Origin: Solirubrobacter sp963837485
GTDB lineage: Bacteria > Actinomycetota > Thermoleophilia > Solirubrobacterales > Solirubrobacteraceae
Length of the DNA stretch: 64,000 nt
NCBI GenBank assembly: GCA_963837485.1
Contig: CAWINP010000026.1
Span: forward strand, 1 to 64,000
Reading direction: 5' to 3'
In this document: one piece after another, positions 43,791-51,884 of the stretch
Layout of the letters: each line of letters starts with the position of its first letter
Position numbering within the stretch: the first letter of the stretch is position 1
Translations under genes and position numbers: made by a program
The notes under the pieces: generated by a model
Database searches by the model: none
The model's input: the letters and a program-made list of their open reading frames with translations, nothing else
Told to the model about the DNA's origin: nothing

Positions 43791-45931
43791 GGCGCCGCTC
43801 CCACCACGGGCTGCTCCTCGCGCTCGAAGCGGCCGGTGCGCTCGGGGAACAGGCCGGACGGCGCCTGCAGGTGCGACTCGACGAACGGGACCTCGGTCGT
43901 CGGCAGGGAGCCGCCGGCCCGGATCGTCTTCACCCAGATGCGCATGGCGTCAAGGATGACGATCACGATCAGGATCGCGAACAACGCCGCCAGCACGCCG
44001 TCCACGGTCGAGTTCGTCACCACCGCGTGCATGTCGTCCATCGACTTGGCCGGCGGGAGCACCTTCCCGGCGTCGATCCCGTCGATGAACTTGGTGCGCT
44101 GCGCGAAGAAGCCGAGCTTCGGATCGCCGCTGAACACCTTCTGCCAGCTCGCGGTCAGGGTCACCACCGCGTCCCAGGCGAGCGGGATCGCGGTCACCCA
44201 CGCGTACTTGAGCTTGCCGTGCTTGATCAGCAGCGTCGTGCAGACGGTCAGCGCCACGGCGGCGAGCAGCTGGTTGGCGATGCCGAACAGCGGGAACAGC
44301 TGGTTGATGCCGCCGAGCGGGTTGGTCACGCCGGCGTAGAGGAAGTAGCCCCAGGCGGCGACGATCACCGCGCTCGCGCTCCACACGCCGGGCATCCAGG
44401 AGACGCGCTTGAACGGCTTCCAGACGTTGCCGATCGTGTCCTGCAGCATGAAGCGCCCGACCCGGGTGCCCGCGTCCACCGTGGTGAGGATGAACAGGGC
44501 CTCGAACATGATCGCGAAGTGGTACCAGAAGGCCTTGAGGCCGTTTCCGGTGGCGCCGGAGAAGATCTCCGACATGCCGACGGCCAGCGTCGGGCCGCCG
44601 CCGGTGCGAGCGACCAGCGTTTGCTCGTCGACCGCGTTGGCCGCGCTCTGAAGCGCGCCGGGAGTGAGCGTGAAGCCGAGCCCGTTGACCGCCTGGGACG
44701 CCGTCTGCACGGTGTCGCCGACCACGGCGGCGGGCGCGTTCATCGCGTAGTAAAGGCCCGGGTCGATGATCGACGCGGCGATGATCGCCATCACGGCCAC
44801 GAACGACTCCATCAGCATCGCGCCATAGCCGATGAAGCGGATCTGCGACTCCTTCTCGAGCATCTTCGGCGTCGTGCCGGAGGCGATCAGGGAGTGGAAA
44901 CCGGAGAGCGCGCCGCAGGCGATCGTGATGAACACGAACGGGAACAGGCTGCCGGCGAAGACCGGTCCGGCGCCGTTGTGCGCGAACTCCGTGACCGCCT
45001 CGTTCTGCATCACCGGCAGCGTCACCAGGATGCCGACCGCGAGCAGGCAGATCGTCCCGATCTTCATGAACGTGCTCAGGTAGTCGCGCGGCGTGAGCAG
45101 CATCCACACGGGCAGCACGGAGGCGATGAAGCCATAGGCGATCAGGCAGAACGTGAGCGCCTTCGGCGACAGCGTGAACGCGTCGGCGAGGCTCGAGTCG
45201 GCGACGAACTTGCCGAGCACGATCGCGCCCAGCAGCAGGACGACGCCGATCGCCGTCGCCCCGAGCACCCGCCCCGGCCGCAGGACGCGCAAGTAGAACC
45301 CCATGAACAGCGCGATCGGGATCGTGCACGCGATCGAGAACGTGCCCCACGGCGAGTTCGCGAGCGCGTTGACCACGACCAGCGCCAGCACGGCGAGCAG
45401 GATCACCATGATCGCCAGCACGGCGACCAGCGCGGCGGCGCCGCCGACGGGGCCGATCTCGTCGCGCGCCATCTGGCCGAGCGACTTGCCGTCGCGGCGC
45501 ATCGAGAAGAACAGCGTGACCATGTCCTGGACCGCGCCCGCGAAGATGACGCCCACGATGATCCAGATCGTGCCCGGCAGGTAGCCCATCTGCGCGGCGA
45601 GCACGGGACCGACGAGCGGGCCGGCGCCGGCGATGGCGGCGAAGTGGTGGCCGAACAGGACGCGCCGGTCGGTCGGCTGGAAGTCGACGTCGTTGTCGAG
45701 CCGCTCCGCCGGCGTGGCGCGGCGATCGTCGGTGACGAGGACCTTGCGCGCGATCCAGCGCGCGTAGAAGCGGTAGCCGATGGCGTAGGAGCCGAGCGCG
45801 GCGGCGATCAGCCACGCGGCGGAGATCTGCTCGCCGCGGACGAGCGCGATCACCCCCCAGGCGACGGCGCTCACCACCGCCACCGCGGTCCAGATCACGA
45901 TCGAGCGCGTGCGCGACTTTGAGGTGTTCAC
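43787..45931 (-). CDS. cstA: Carbon starvation protein CstA family transporter
   Basis: A 714-residue membrane protein with at least sixteen hydrophobic segments. Conserved segments are VLFGHHFAAIAGAGPLVGPVLAAQMGYLPGTIWIIVGVIFAGAVQD, SMRRDGKSLGQMARDEIG and TVDAGTRVGRFMLQDTIGN. CstA-family members import peptides or pyruvate. The GTG start follows GGGAGGAG at ideal distance. It heads the cstA-ybdD-coaA unit, so carbon uptake and CoA synthesis may be expressed together. Confidence 0.95.
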   Translation of the reverse strand: MNTSKSRTRSIVIWTAVAVVSAVAWGVIALVRGEQISAAWLIAAALGSYAIGYRFYARWIARKVLVTDDRRATPAERLDNDVDFQPTDRRVLFGHHFAAIAGAGPLVGPVLAAQMGYLPGTIWIIVGVIFAGAVQDMVTLFFSMRRDGKSLGQMARDEIGPVGGAAALVAVLAIMVILLAVLALVVVNALANSPWGTFSIACTIPIALFMGFYLRVLRPGRVLGATAIGVVLLLGAIVLGKFVADSSLADAFTLSPKALTFCLIAYGFIASVLPVWMLLTPRDYLSTFMKIGTICLLAVGILVTLPVMQNEAVTEFAHNGAGPVFAGSLFPFVFITIACGALSGFHSLIASGTTPKMLEKESQIRFIGYGAMLMESFVAVMAIIAASIIDPGLYYAMNAPAAVVGDTVQTASQAVNGLGFTLTPGALQSAANAVDEQTLVARTGGGPTLAVGMSEIFSGATGNGLKAFWYHFAIMFEALFILTTVDAGTRVGRFMLQDTIGNVWKPFKRVSWMPGVWSASAVIVAAWGYFLYAGVTNPLGGINQLFPLFGIANQLLAAVALTVCTTLLIKHGKLKYAWVTAIPLAWDAVVTLTASWQKVFSGDPKLGFFAQRTKFIDGIDAGKVLPPAKSMDDMHAVVTNSTVDGVLAALFAILIVIVILDAMRIWVKTIRAGGSLPTTEVPFVESHLQAPSGLFPERTGRFEREEQPVVGAAP

Positions 45932-45987
45932 GGTCTGCTCCTCCCTCTGCGACCTGAGCAGGGATTTCCTCCCCGTCCTCCAGGTAC

Positions 45988-46325
45988 GTGAAACCTCAGG
46001 GAGTCGTCCTGATTGCGCGGCTTGCAGGCGGCGGTCAGGCTCTCGCGGTGCTCCTCCGGCTCCAGTCTCTCCAGCGCGCCTACGTCGAGATCAACCCGAA
46101 GGATGACGTGCCGTCCGGCGAGGGGGAGACGGTGGTCGCGGGCGCGGACGGCTCGGTCGCGTTCGTCGAGAAGGTCGAGGGCGGCGGCTTCGCGATCGGC
46201 TACGCGCCGTTCGCGGGGCGGCGCTTCGGCGCGCCGCGCGTGGTCGTCTCCGACGCCGACGTCGTGCCGGCGTCGCTGTCGCTGACCGGCGACACGATCG
46301 GGTGGCGGACCGCGGCCGGCGCTCA
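45988..46325 (+). pseudogene. Possible remnant of a secreted protein gene
   Basis: A plus-strand frame beginning with a GTG at 45988 encodes AYVEINPKDDVPSGEGETV and ..SVAFVEKVEGGGFAIGYAP, then LSLTGDTIGWRTAAGAQ. These are beta-strand-like and resemble the C-terminal blades of secreted propeller proteins common in this kind of genome. There is no signal peptide or clear ribosome site, and the frame runs into the opposite-strand azlD gene. It is best read as the 3' remnant of a lost gene; it could also be chance. Confidence 0.3.
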
Positions 46326-46634
46326 GATGAGCGCGCGCGTGAGCGCCGTGGCGGCCGCCGCCGCCAGCACGGTGACGATCATCGGCGCGCGGGCGAGGAT
46401 CGCCAGCGCCGCGGCGCCGAGGCCGACGAGGCGGGCATCGACGACCAGCCCGTCGCCGTCGTTCGAGAGCGTCTCGTAGGCGACGAGCGCCGCCAGGATC
46501 GCGGGCGCGACGAGGCGGGTGACGCGCAGCGCGCGACCGCTCGGCGCATTGCCGCCGGTGGTCAGCGGGCCGGCGGCCTTCGACAGCGCTGTCCCGATGA
46601 ACAGCACGCCGACGGTGAGCCAGGCCGCGGTCAT
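46323..46634 (-). CDS. azlD: AzlD-type branched-chain amino acid exporter subunit
   Basis: A 103-residue membrane protein with three or four hydrophobic segments (WLTVGVLFIGTALSKAAGPL, LVAPAILAALVAYE, VTVLAAAAATALTRAL). Its size, topology and position directly after azlC identify it as the small AzlD partner. The ATG overlaps the azlC stop (ATGA, 46631-46634). Confidence 0.88.
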   Translation of the reverse strand: MTAAWLTVGVLFIGTALSKAAGPLTTGGNAPSGRALRVTRLVAPAILAALVAYETLSNDGDGLVVDARLVGLGAAALAILARAPMIVTVLAAAAATALTRALI

Positions 46635-47281
46635 CCGCGCAGTCCGATCAGCGCGGCGGCGCTCGCGACGAGCACCGGGATCCCGGGCGGCGCGAACGGC
46701 ATCAGCGCCAGCGCGATCGCGGCGCCGAGCAGCGCCGCGGTCAGCGGCTCGCGCCCGCGCGCCTCGCCGAGCAGCAGCACGAGGAAGAACGCGGGGAAGA
46801 TCGCGTCCAGACCGAGGCTCGACGGGTCCGCGAGCGCGCCGCCGCCGAGCACGCCGACGAGCGTGCCGGCCGACCACGCGAAGAACTGCGGCAGCGTCGC
46901 GCCGAACAGGATCCCGCGGTCGTAGGTCCCGTCGCCGCGGCTGGAGAGCGCGAACGACGCGTCCACGAGCGCCTGCGACTGCGCGGCCCGGAACAGCGGG
47001 CGGCGCGAGAGGAACGGGCCCACGGCGAAGCCCATCGGCAGCCAGCGCGCGTTCATCAGCATGCCCGCGGCGATGGCGGCGAGCGCGCCGCCGCCGGCCG
47101 CGAGCACGGTCACGGACGCGAACTGCGCGGCGCCGGAGAACACGACGAGCGACATCACGACCGGGGCGACCGAGCCCATGACGGGCTGCGCGAGCACGCC
47201 GAAGGCGATGCCGACCGCGAACGTGGGAAGAATCAGCGGCAGCCCGGCACGGACGCCGTCTCTGAGATCGCTTGCTTGCAT
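46631..47281 (-). CDS. azlC: AzlC family branched-chain amino acid exporter
   Basis: A 216-residue membrane protein from the ATG at 47281; the GTG at 47284 is one codon earlier. Family signatures are GLPLILPTFAVGIAFGVLAQPVMG, VFSGAAQFASVTVLAAGG, MNARWLPMGFAVGPFL and QSQALVDASFALSS. AzlC and AzlD together export branched-chain amino acids or analogues. The start is only 37 bp from the divergent CGNR regulator gene, with a palindrome between them. Confidence 0.92.
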   Translation of the reverse strand: MQASDLRDGVRAGLPLILPTFAVGIAFGVLAQPVMGSVAPVVMSLVVFSGAAQFASVTVLAAGGGALAAIAAGMLMNARWLPMGFAVGPFLSRRPLFRAAQSQALVDASFALSSRGDGTYDRGILFGATLPQFFAWSAGTLVGVLGGGALADPSSLGLDAIFPAFFLVLLLGEARGREPLTAALLGAAIALALMPFAPPGIPVLVASAAALIGLRG

Positions 47282-47285
47282 CACC

Positions 47286-47312
47286 TTACCGGTTATCGTA
47301 CCCTATCGGTAA
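47286..47312. promoter_or_regulatory. Putative operator between azlC and the CGNR gene
   Basis: A 27-bp dyad with ends TTACCGGTTA and CTATCGGTAA lies between the divergent starts at 47281 and 47319. The region is AT-rich compared with the rest of the window, as expected for overlapping -10 boxes. The CGNR protein itself is a likely ligand, giving autoregulation and control of azlCD. Confidence 0.5.
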
Positions 47313-47318
47313 GAGGAT

Positions 47319-47885
47319 ATGCAAGCCCCTGAGACGATCAAGCTGCTGGGCGGGACGTTGGCGCTGGATTTCGCGAACTCGGCCGACTGGACCGAGGACG
47401 GCGAGCCGATCGAGGACGCCCTCGTCGAGCCGGACTCGCTGGAGCGCTGGGGCCGCCGGGTCGGCATCGCGGCGTCGGCGGACCAGGACGAGCTCGCCGC
47501 CGCGCGTGAGCTCCGCCCCGCCCTGCGCGCGGTCCTGATCGCCGCCGCCCACGGCGAGGAGCCGGACGCCGCGGCGCGGGACCTCCTCATGCGCACGTAC
47601 GCCGACGCGGCCGCCGCCGCCCGGCTCTCACCGCGCGACGGCGCCTATGTCCTCGACTGGCCCGGCGACGACCCCCGCCGGGTCCGGTTCGCCGTCGCCG
47701 CCGACGCGATCGCGCTGCTCGCCGGCGCCGACCGGCTGCAGCGCATCCACGTCTGCCCGGGCCGCAACTGCGGCTGGCTGTTCCTCAACACGAGCGGCCG
47801 GCGGCGGTGGTGCTCGATGGCCACGTGCGGCAGCCGGGCCAAGATGCGCGCGTTGTACGCGCGCCGTCAGCTAGAGCAGGGCTGA
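47319..47885 (+). CDS. CGNR zinc-finger / ABATE-domain regulator
   Basis: A 188-residue protein. The N-terminal ABATE-like domain begins LLGGTLALDFANS. The C-terminal treble-clef-like zinc finger reads HVCPGRNCGWLFLNTSGRRRWCSMATCGSRAKMRALYARR; the family's CGNR motif is here CGSR, and four Cys remain for zinc. Such proteins are putative transcription regulators that sense stress or antibiotics. The divergent azlCD genes are the probable target. The purine-rich AGAGG is only two bases from the ATG, so the transcript may be leaderless. Confidence 0.9.
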   Translation: MQAPETIKLLGGTLALDFANSADWTEDGEPIEDALVEPDSLERWGRRVGIAASADQDELAAARELRPALRAVLIAAAHGEEPDAAARDLLMRTYADAAAAARLSPRDGAYVLDWPGDDPRRVRFAVAADAIALLAGADRLQRIHVCPGRNCGWLFLNTSGRRRWCSMATCGSRAKMRALYARRQLEQG

Positions 47886-48836
47886 GCCGGCGGCGGCGCC
47901 CGCCGGGGCGATCTCGTCGATCCGCGCGAGCGTCTCCTCGCCCAGCGACACGTCCGCCGCGGCGAGGTTCTCGTCCAGGTGTGCGGGTGTGCGCGTGCCC
48001 GGGATCGGCACGGCGTCGTGGGCGAGCAGCCACGCGAGCGCGAGCTGTGCGGGCGTGAGCCCGAGCTCCGCCGCCAGGCCGCGCAGCGGGGCGTAGCGGT
48101 CGGCGTTGGCCGCGAGGTTCTCGGGCCGGAAGCGCGGGTGGTTGGTGCGGAAGTCCGCGCCCGGCGCGCCGACCGACACCGGCGCGGCGAAGAAGCCGGC
48201 GCCGAGCGGCGACCACGCGACGAAGCCGATGCCCAGCTCGCGCAGCACCGGCAGCAGCTCGCGCTCCGGGTCGCGCGTCCACAGCGAGTACTCGCCCTGC
48301 ACGGCGGCGATCGGGTGGGCCTGATGCGCGGCCATCACCTGCTCGGCGGTCACGTTGGACACGCCGAGGTGGCGCACCTTGCCCTCGGCCACCAGCTCGC
48401 CCATCGCGCCGACGCTCTCCTCGATCGGCACGCCCGGGTCGGGGAAGTGCAGGTACCAGAGGTCGATCGCGTCGACGCCGAGCCGGCGCAGGCTCGCCTC
48501 CAGCGCCTCCCGCGCGCGCTCCGGCCGGGCGTCGAGCAGGATCGTCTGGTCGTGCGCGTGCCGGAAGGCCCGGCCGCCCTCGCGCACGATCCCCCACTTG
48601 GTCGCGAGCTGAACCTCGTCGCGGCGGCCGGCGATCGCCCGGCCGACGAGCTGCTCGTTCGCGCCGTCCCCGTACGCGTCGGCGGTGTCGAGCAGCGTCG
48701 CGCCGGCGTCGATCGCGTGGCCCAAGGTGGCGAGCGAGTGGGCGTCGTCGGCGTGGCCGTACATGCCGTCGATCAGGACCATCGCGCCGTATCCGATGGC
48801 GGACGTCTCGAGCCCGCCGAGGTTCCGTGTCTGCAT
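47871..48836 (-). CDS. Aldo/keto reductase
   Basis: A 321-residue NADPH-dependent (alpha/beta)8-barrel reductase close to the YajO/AKR13-type group. Catalytic residues are seen in order: Asp in LLDTADAYG, Tyr in the same motif, Lys in LATKWG and His in LWYLHFPDP. The NADPH site includes AWSPLGAGFF and PIPGTRTPAHLDENLAA. It probably reduces aldehydes or ketones; the physiological substrate is unknown. It is convergent with the CGNR gene (15-bp overlap) and divergent from the LysR gene. Confidence 0.93.
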   Translation of the reverse strand: MQTRNLGGLETSAIGYGAMVLIDGMYGHADDAHSLATLGHAIDAGATLLDTADAYGDGANEQLVGRAIAGRRDEVQLATKWGIVREGGRAFRHAHDQTILLDARPERAREALEASLRRLGVDAIDLWYLHFPDPGVPIEESVGAMGELVAEGKVRHLGVSNVTAEQVMAAHQAHPIAAVQGEYSLWTRDPERELLPVLRELGIGFVAWSPLGAGFFAAPVSVGAPGADFRTNHPRFRPENLAANADRYAPLRGLAAELGLTPAQLALAWLLAHDAVPIPGTRTPAHLDENLAAADVSLGEETLARIDEIAPAGAAAGSALL

Positions 48837-48890
48837 GCCGGCGATGCTCCCGACACGCCGCGCGACCGGCCACAGGAACCGCCGCGTGCC

Positions 48891-48896
48891 TAGGAT
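48891..48896 (+). promoter_or_regulatory. Putative -10 box (TAGGAT) of the LysR gene
   Basis: TAGGAT lies eleven bases before the ATG at 48908, in the 71-bp gap between the divergent aldo/keto reductase and LysR starts. No clear -35 box is seen. LysR-type regulators usually act on such divergent intergenic regions, so the reductase may be its target. Confidence 0.35.
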
Positions 48897-48907
48897 CGGA
48901 TTCGCCG

Positions 48908-49777
48908 ATGGCCGAGATCCGCCAGTTGCGCTACTTCGTCGCCGTCGCCGAGCGCGGGAGCGTGTCGCAGGCCGCCGTCGACCTGCACCTCTCGCAGTCG
49001 GCGCTGTCGGAGACGCTGCGCAAGCTCGAGGTCGAGCTCGGCGTCGACCTGCTGGAGCGCTCGAGCCGCGGCGTCGCCCCCACGCCGGCCGGCGACGCGC
49101 TGCTGGCCGGCGCCCGCGAGGCGATCGAGCGCTTCGACGCCGCGCTGGAGGCCGCCCGCGGACAGACCGGCCGCCTGCGCGTCGGCTTCGAGGCGGCCGG
49201 CGCCGGAACGCTCTCCACCCGGGCCCGCGCGCGCTTCCTGGCCCGCTTCCCGCACGTGCGCGTCGAGCCGCGCCGCTTCGAGTGGGGCGGCGAGGTCGCC
49301 GCCGTGCGCGAGGGCGAGTGCGACGTGGCGTTCGTGTGGCTGCCCGCCGACCTCACCGGGCTGCGCTCGGAGATCGTCGCCTCCGAGCCGCGCTTCGCCG
49401 GCCTTGCCACGCACCACCGGCTCGCGCAACGCGACATCTTGAACGTCGACGAGCTGAACGGCGAGCCGATCATGTGGACGCGCCGCGCGCCGCGTTACTG
49501 GGTCGATTGGTGGGCGGTCAACCCGCGCCCCAACGGCGCCGAGCCCCGCTGGGGGCCGGAGAACGACAACGTCGAGGAGATGCTCGAGCAGGTCGCCGAC
49601 GGCTCCGCCTATGCGATCGTCCCGCGCTCGATGACCGAGTTCTACGCCCGCCCGGACCTCGTCTGGGTTCCAATCGCCGACATCGACCCGCTGCGCATCG
49701 CGCTGGCCTGGCGCGAGCGCGACACGTCGACCGCGGTGCACTGCTTCGCCGAGATCGTGCGGGAGCTGGCGGCGTGA
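48908..49777 (+). CDS. LysR-family transcriptional regulator
   Basis: A 289-residue regulator. The winged-HTH at residues 1-60 reads IRQLRYFVAVAERGSVSQAAVDLHLSQSALSETLRKLEVELG, followed by ERSSRGVAPTPAGDALL. The effector domain (about 90-289) has GRLRVGFEAAGAG and VAFVWLPADLTGL. The ATG at 48908 gives the usual LysR beginning. It is divergent from the aldo/keto reductase and overlaps the broken epoxide hydrolase (GTGA), both possible targets. Confidence 0.92.
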   Translation: MAEIRQLRYFVAVAERGSVSQAAVDLHLSQSALSETLRKLEVELGVDLLERSSRGVAPTPAGDALLAGAREAIERFDAALEAARGQTGRLRVGFEAAGAGTLSTRARARFLARFPHVRVEPRRFEWGGEVAAVREGECDVAFVWLPADLTGLRSEIVASEPRFAGLATHHRLAQRDILNVDELNGEPIMWTRRAPRYWVDWWAVNPRPNGAEPRWGPENDNVEEMLEQVADGSAYAIVPRSMTEFYARPDLVWVPIADIDPLRIALAWRERDTSTAVHCFAEIVRELAA

Positions 49778-50811
49778 GGATCGACGTCCCGCAGTCCACG
49801 CTCGACGACCTCGCAAGACGGCTCGAGGCGGCCCGCTGGCCGGACGCCTACGCGCTCGACGGCGGCGAGCGCCGGGCCCGCCTCGACCGCATCAAGGCGC
49901 TGCTCGACCGCTGGCGCGGCGACTACGACTGGCGCACCACGAGGCGCGGATCAACGAGTACGAGCAGGACATGGTCAACGGCCTGCACGTGCTGAAGCGC
50001 CGGGAGCGGCCCGCGGCTGATGCTGATGAACGGCTGGCCGTCGACGTTCGCCGAGTACCTGCCCGCGCTTCCCGCTGTTGAGCGCGACTTCGAGGTCTGG
50101 ATCGTCAGCCGTGCCGGCTACGGCTTCAGCGACCACGGCCTCGAGCATCCCGGCGACGACGAGCGCGCCGCGCTGCAGGTCGGACGCGCGCTCGGCGCCG
50201 GCCGCTACGCCGCGCACGGCGACGACTTCGGCGGCAGCGTCATCTCCCGCCTCGCCATCCAGCGTCCGGACCAGGTCGCCGCGCTGCACGTGTGCGAGTG
50301 GATCGAGGACCTGGACGCGACCGGCCTCACGCCCGCCGAGCGCGACTACGTCGACGGCGTCAACCGCTGGCGCGAGGAGGAGCGCGGCTACGGGCACGTG
50401 CAGGCCAACCGCCCGCAGACGCTCGGGCTCGCGCTCGACGACAGCCCGCTGGGCCTGCTCGCCTGGATCGCCGACAAGTGGCTGAGCTGGAGCGACCCGG
50501 ACTGCGAGCTCGACGACGACCTGATCCTCACCACGACGACGATCTACTGGGTCACGCGCACGATCGCGCCCTCGATGCGCGCCTACGCGGCCGAGGCGCC
50601 GCCGCTCCGGGGCAAGGTCCCCGTGCCCACGGCAGTTACGGCCGGCAAGGAGGACCGCCCGCCGCCGCCGCGCGAGTGGATCGAGCGGACCTACGCCGAC
50701 GTGCGCGACGTCCGCGCGCTCGAACGCGGCGGCCACTTCTGGGCCGCCGAGACGCCCGAGCAGTTCGCGCAGCGGATCAAGGGCTTCCTAGCCGATTATG
50801 CGCAGCTCTAG
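49774..50811 (+). pseudogene. Epoxide hydrolase, frameshifted
   Basis: The start (GTG overlapping the LysR stop) encodes the epoxide-hydrolase N-terminal domain (VPQSTLDDLARRLEAARWPD..DYDWR). After a one-base lesion near 49938 the homologous HEARINEYEQDMVNGLHVL is in another frame. After another near 50010 the alpha/beta-hydrolase core resumes with LMNGWPSTFAEYLPALP, VSRAGYGFSDHG, the nucleophile Asp in HGDDFGGSV, and the final GGHFWAAETPEQFAQRIKGFL. A few residues around the HGxP region are also missing. The protein cannot be made whole. Confidence 0.82.
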
Positions 50812-51873
50812 CGGCGCCGACGAGAGCAGCACCGGCCCGCCGGCGCCGACCAGCACGTCGTCCTCGAGCCGGATCCCGCCTTGCTCGGAGTGGTAGATGC
50901 CCGGCTCGATCGTGAAGATCATGCCCTCGCGCAGCGTCGCCGGCGAGTTGGGGACCAGGAACGGCGGCTCGTGGATCTCGAGCCCGATCGCGTGCCCGGC
51001 GCCGTGCAGGACCTCGCCGAGCTCAGGATGCGCGCCGACGATGTCGCGCTGCGCCTTGTCGACCTCGCGCGCGGTCACGCCCGGTCGCGACGCGGCGACG
51101 GCCGCGTCGTAGGCCTCCTTGACGACCGCCCAGGCCGAGCGCGCCCAGTCGCTCGGCTCGCCCGCGCTGGCGACGCGCGTCAGGTCGCCCCAGTAGCCGT
51201 CGAACTGGGCCGAGATGTCGGCGCACACGACATCGCCGGCGGCCAGCGCGCGGCCGTCCGGCGTGCCGTGCGAGTCCGCGGCGTGGCGGCCGAAGAGGAT
51301 GTGCGAGCCGGCCTCGCGCGCGCCGCGCCGCTTGAGCAGGTAGTCCGCGTGCGCGTTGACGTCCGCCTCGATCGCGCCGACGGCGAGCGTCGCCCACAGC
51401 TCGTCGTAGACCGCCTGGATGTGATCGCACGCGCGCCGGACGCCCTCGACCTCCTCGGCGTCCTTGACCTCGCGCAGCCGCATCACGACGTCGGTCGCCG
51501 GCACCAGCTCAAAGCCCGCGCCGGCCAGCGCGCGCGAGCGCGCATAGTTGAGGTGGTCCTCCTCTACGCCGATCCGCTTCGCGCCGTCGAGGCGCTCGAA
51601 CAGCTCCGGCAGCCCGTTCGAGACTCCGGCCGAGTAGAGCACGCGGTCGAGCCCGCCGGAAGCCGCATTGACGCTCTCGCGGTCGAGCGACGGCGCGATC
51701 AGCGCGGCGGCGCCCGGACGCACCACGACGCCGAAGAAGCGTTCGAGCTGGATCCCCCAGAACCCGCTCAGATAGGCGATCGAGGCGTCTTTGGTGGCCA
51801 GGACCGCGTCCAGGCCGGCATCGTCGAGCAGGTCGTCAAGGGCGCTCACGCGCGCGTCGGGGCCGCTGGGCAT
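50788..51873 (-). CDS. M24 family metallopeptidase (Xaa-Pro aminopeptidase-like)
   Basis: A 361-residue protein with a creatinase N-terminal domain (DAVLATKDASIAYLSGFWG) and a pita-bread catalytic domain. The five metal ligands are all in place: CADISAQFDGYWGDLTR (two Asp), HGAGHAIGLEIHE (His), FTIEPGIY (Glu), and GGIRLEDDVLV (Glu). It removes N-terminal residues before proline in dipeptides or short peptides. It is the last gene of a three-gene unit with ridA and ilvA and ends 24 bp inside the broken epoxide hydrolase. Confidence 0.93.
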   Translation of the reverse strand: MPSGPDARVSALDDLLDDAGLDAVLATKDASIAYLSGFWGIQLERFFGVVVRPGAAALIAPSLDRESVNAASGGLDRVLYSAGVSNGLPELFERLDGAKRIGVEEDHLNYARSRALAGAGFELVPATDVVMRLREVKDAEEVEGVRRACDHIQAVYDELWATLAVGAIEADVNAHADYLLKRRGAREAGSHILFGRHAADSHGTPDGRALAAGDVVCADISAQFDGYWGDLTRVASAGEPSDWARSAWAVVKEAYDAAVAASRPGVTAREVDKAQRDIVGAHPELGEVLHGAGHAIGLEIHEPPFLVPNSPATLREGMIFTIEPGIYHSEQGGIRLEDDVLVGAGGPVLLSSAPLELRIIG

Positions 51874-51884
51874 GACGCGTGACC

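Noticed and set aside
45988..46479. Full plus-strand gene overlapping azlD
   Set aside because: The last 150 bases are the opposite strand of azlD and low complexity; only the first part looks protein-like, so only a doubtful remnant is listed.
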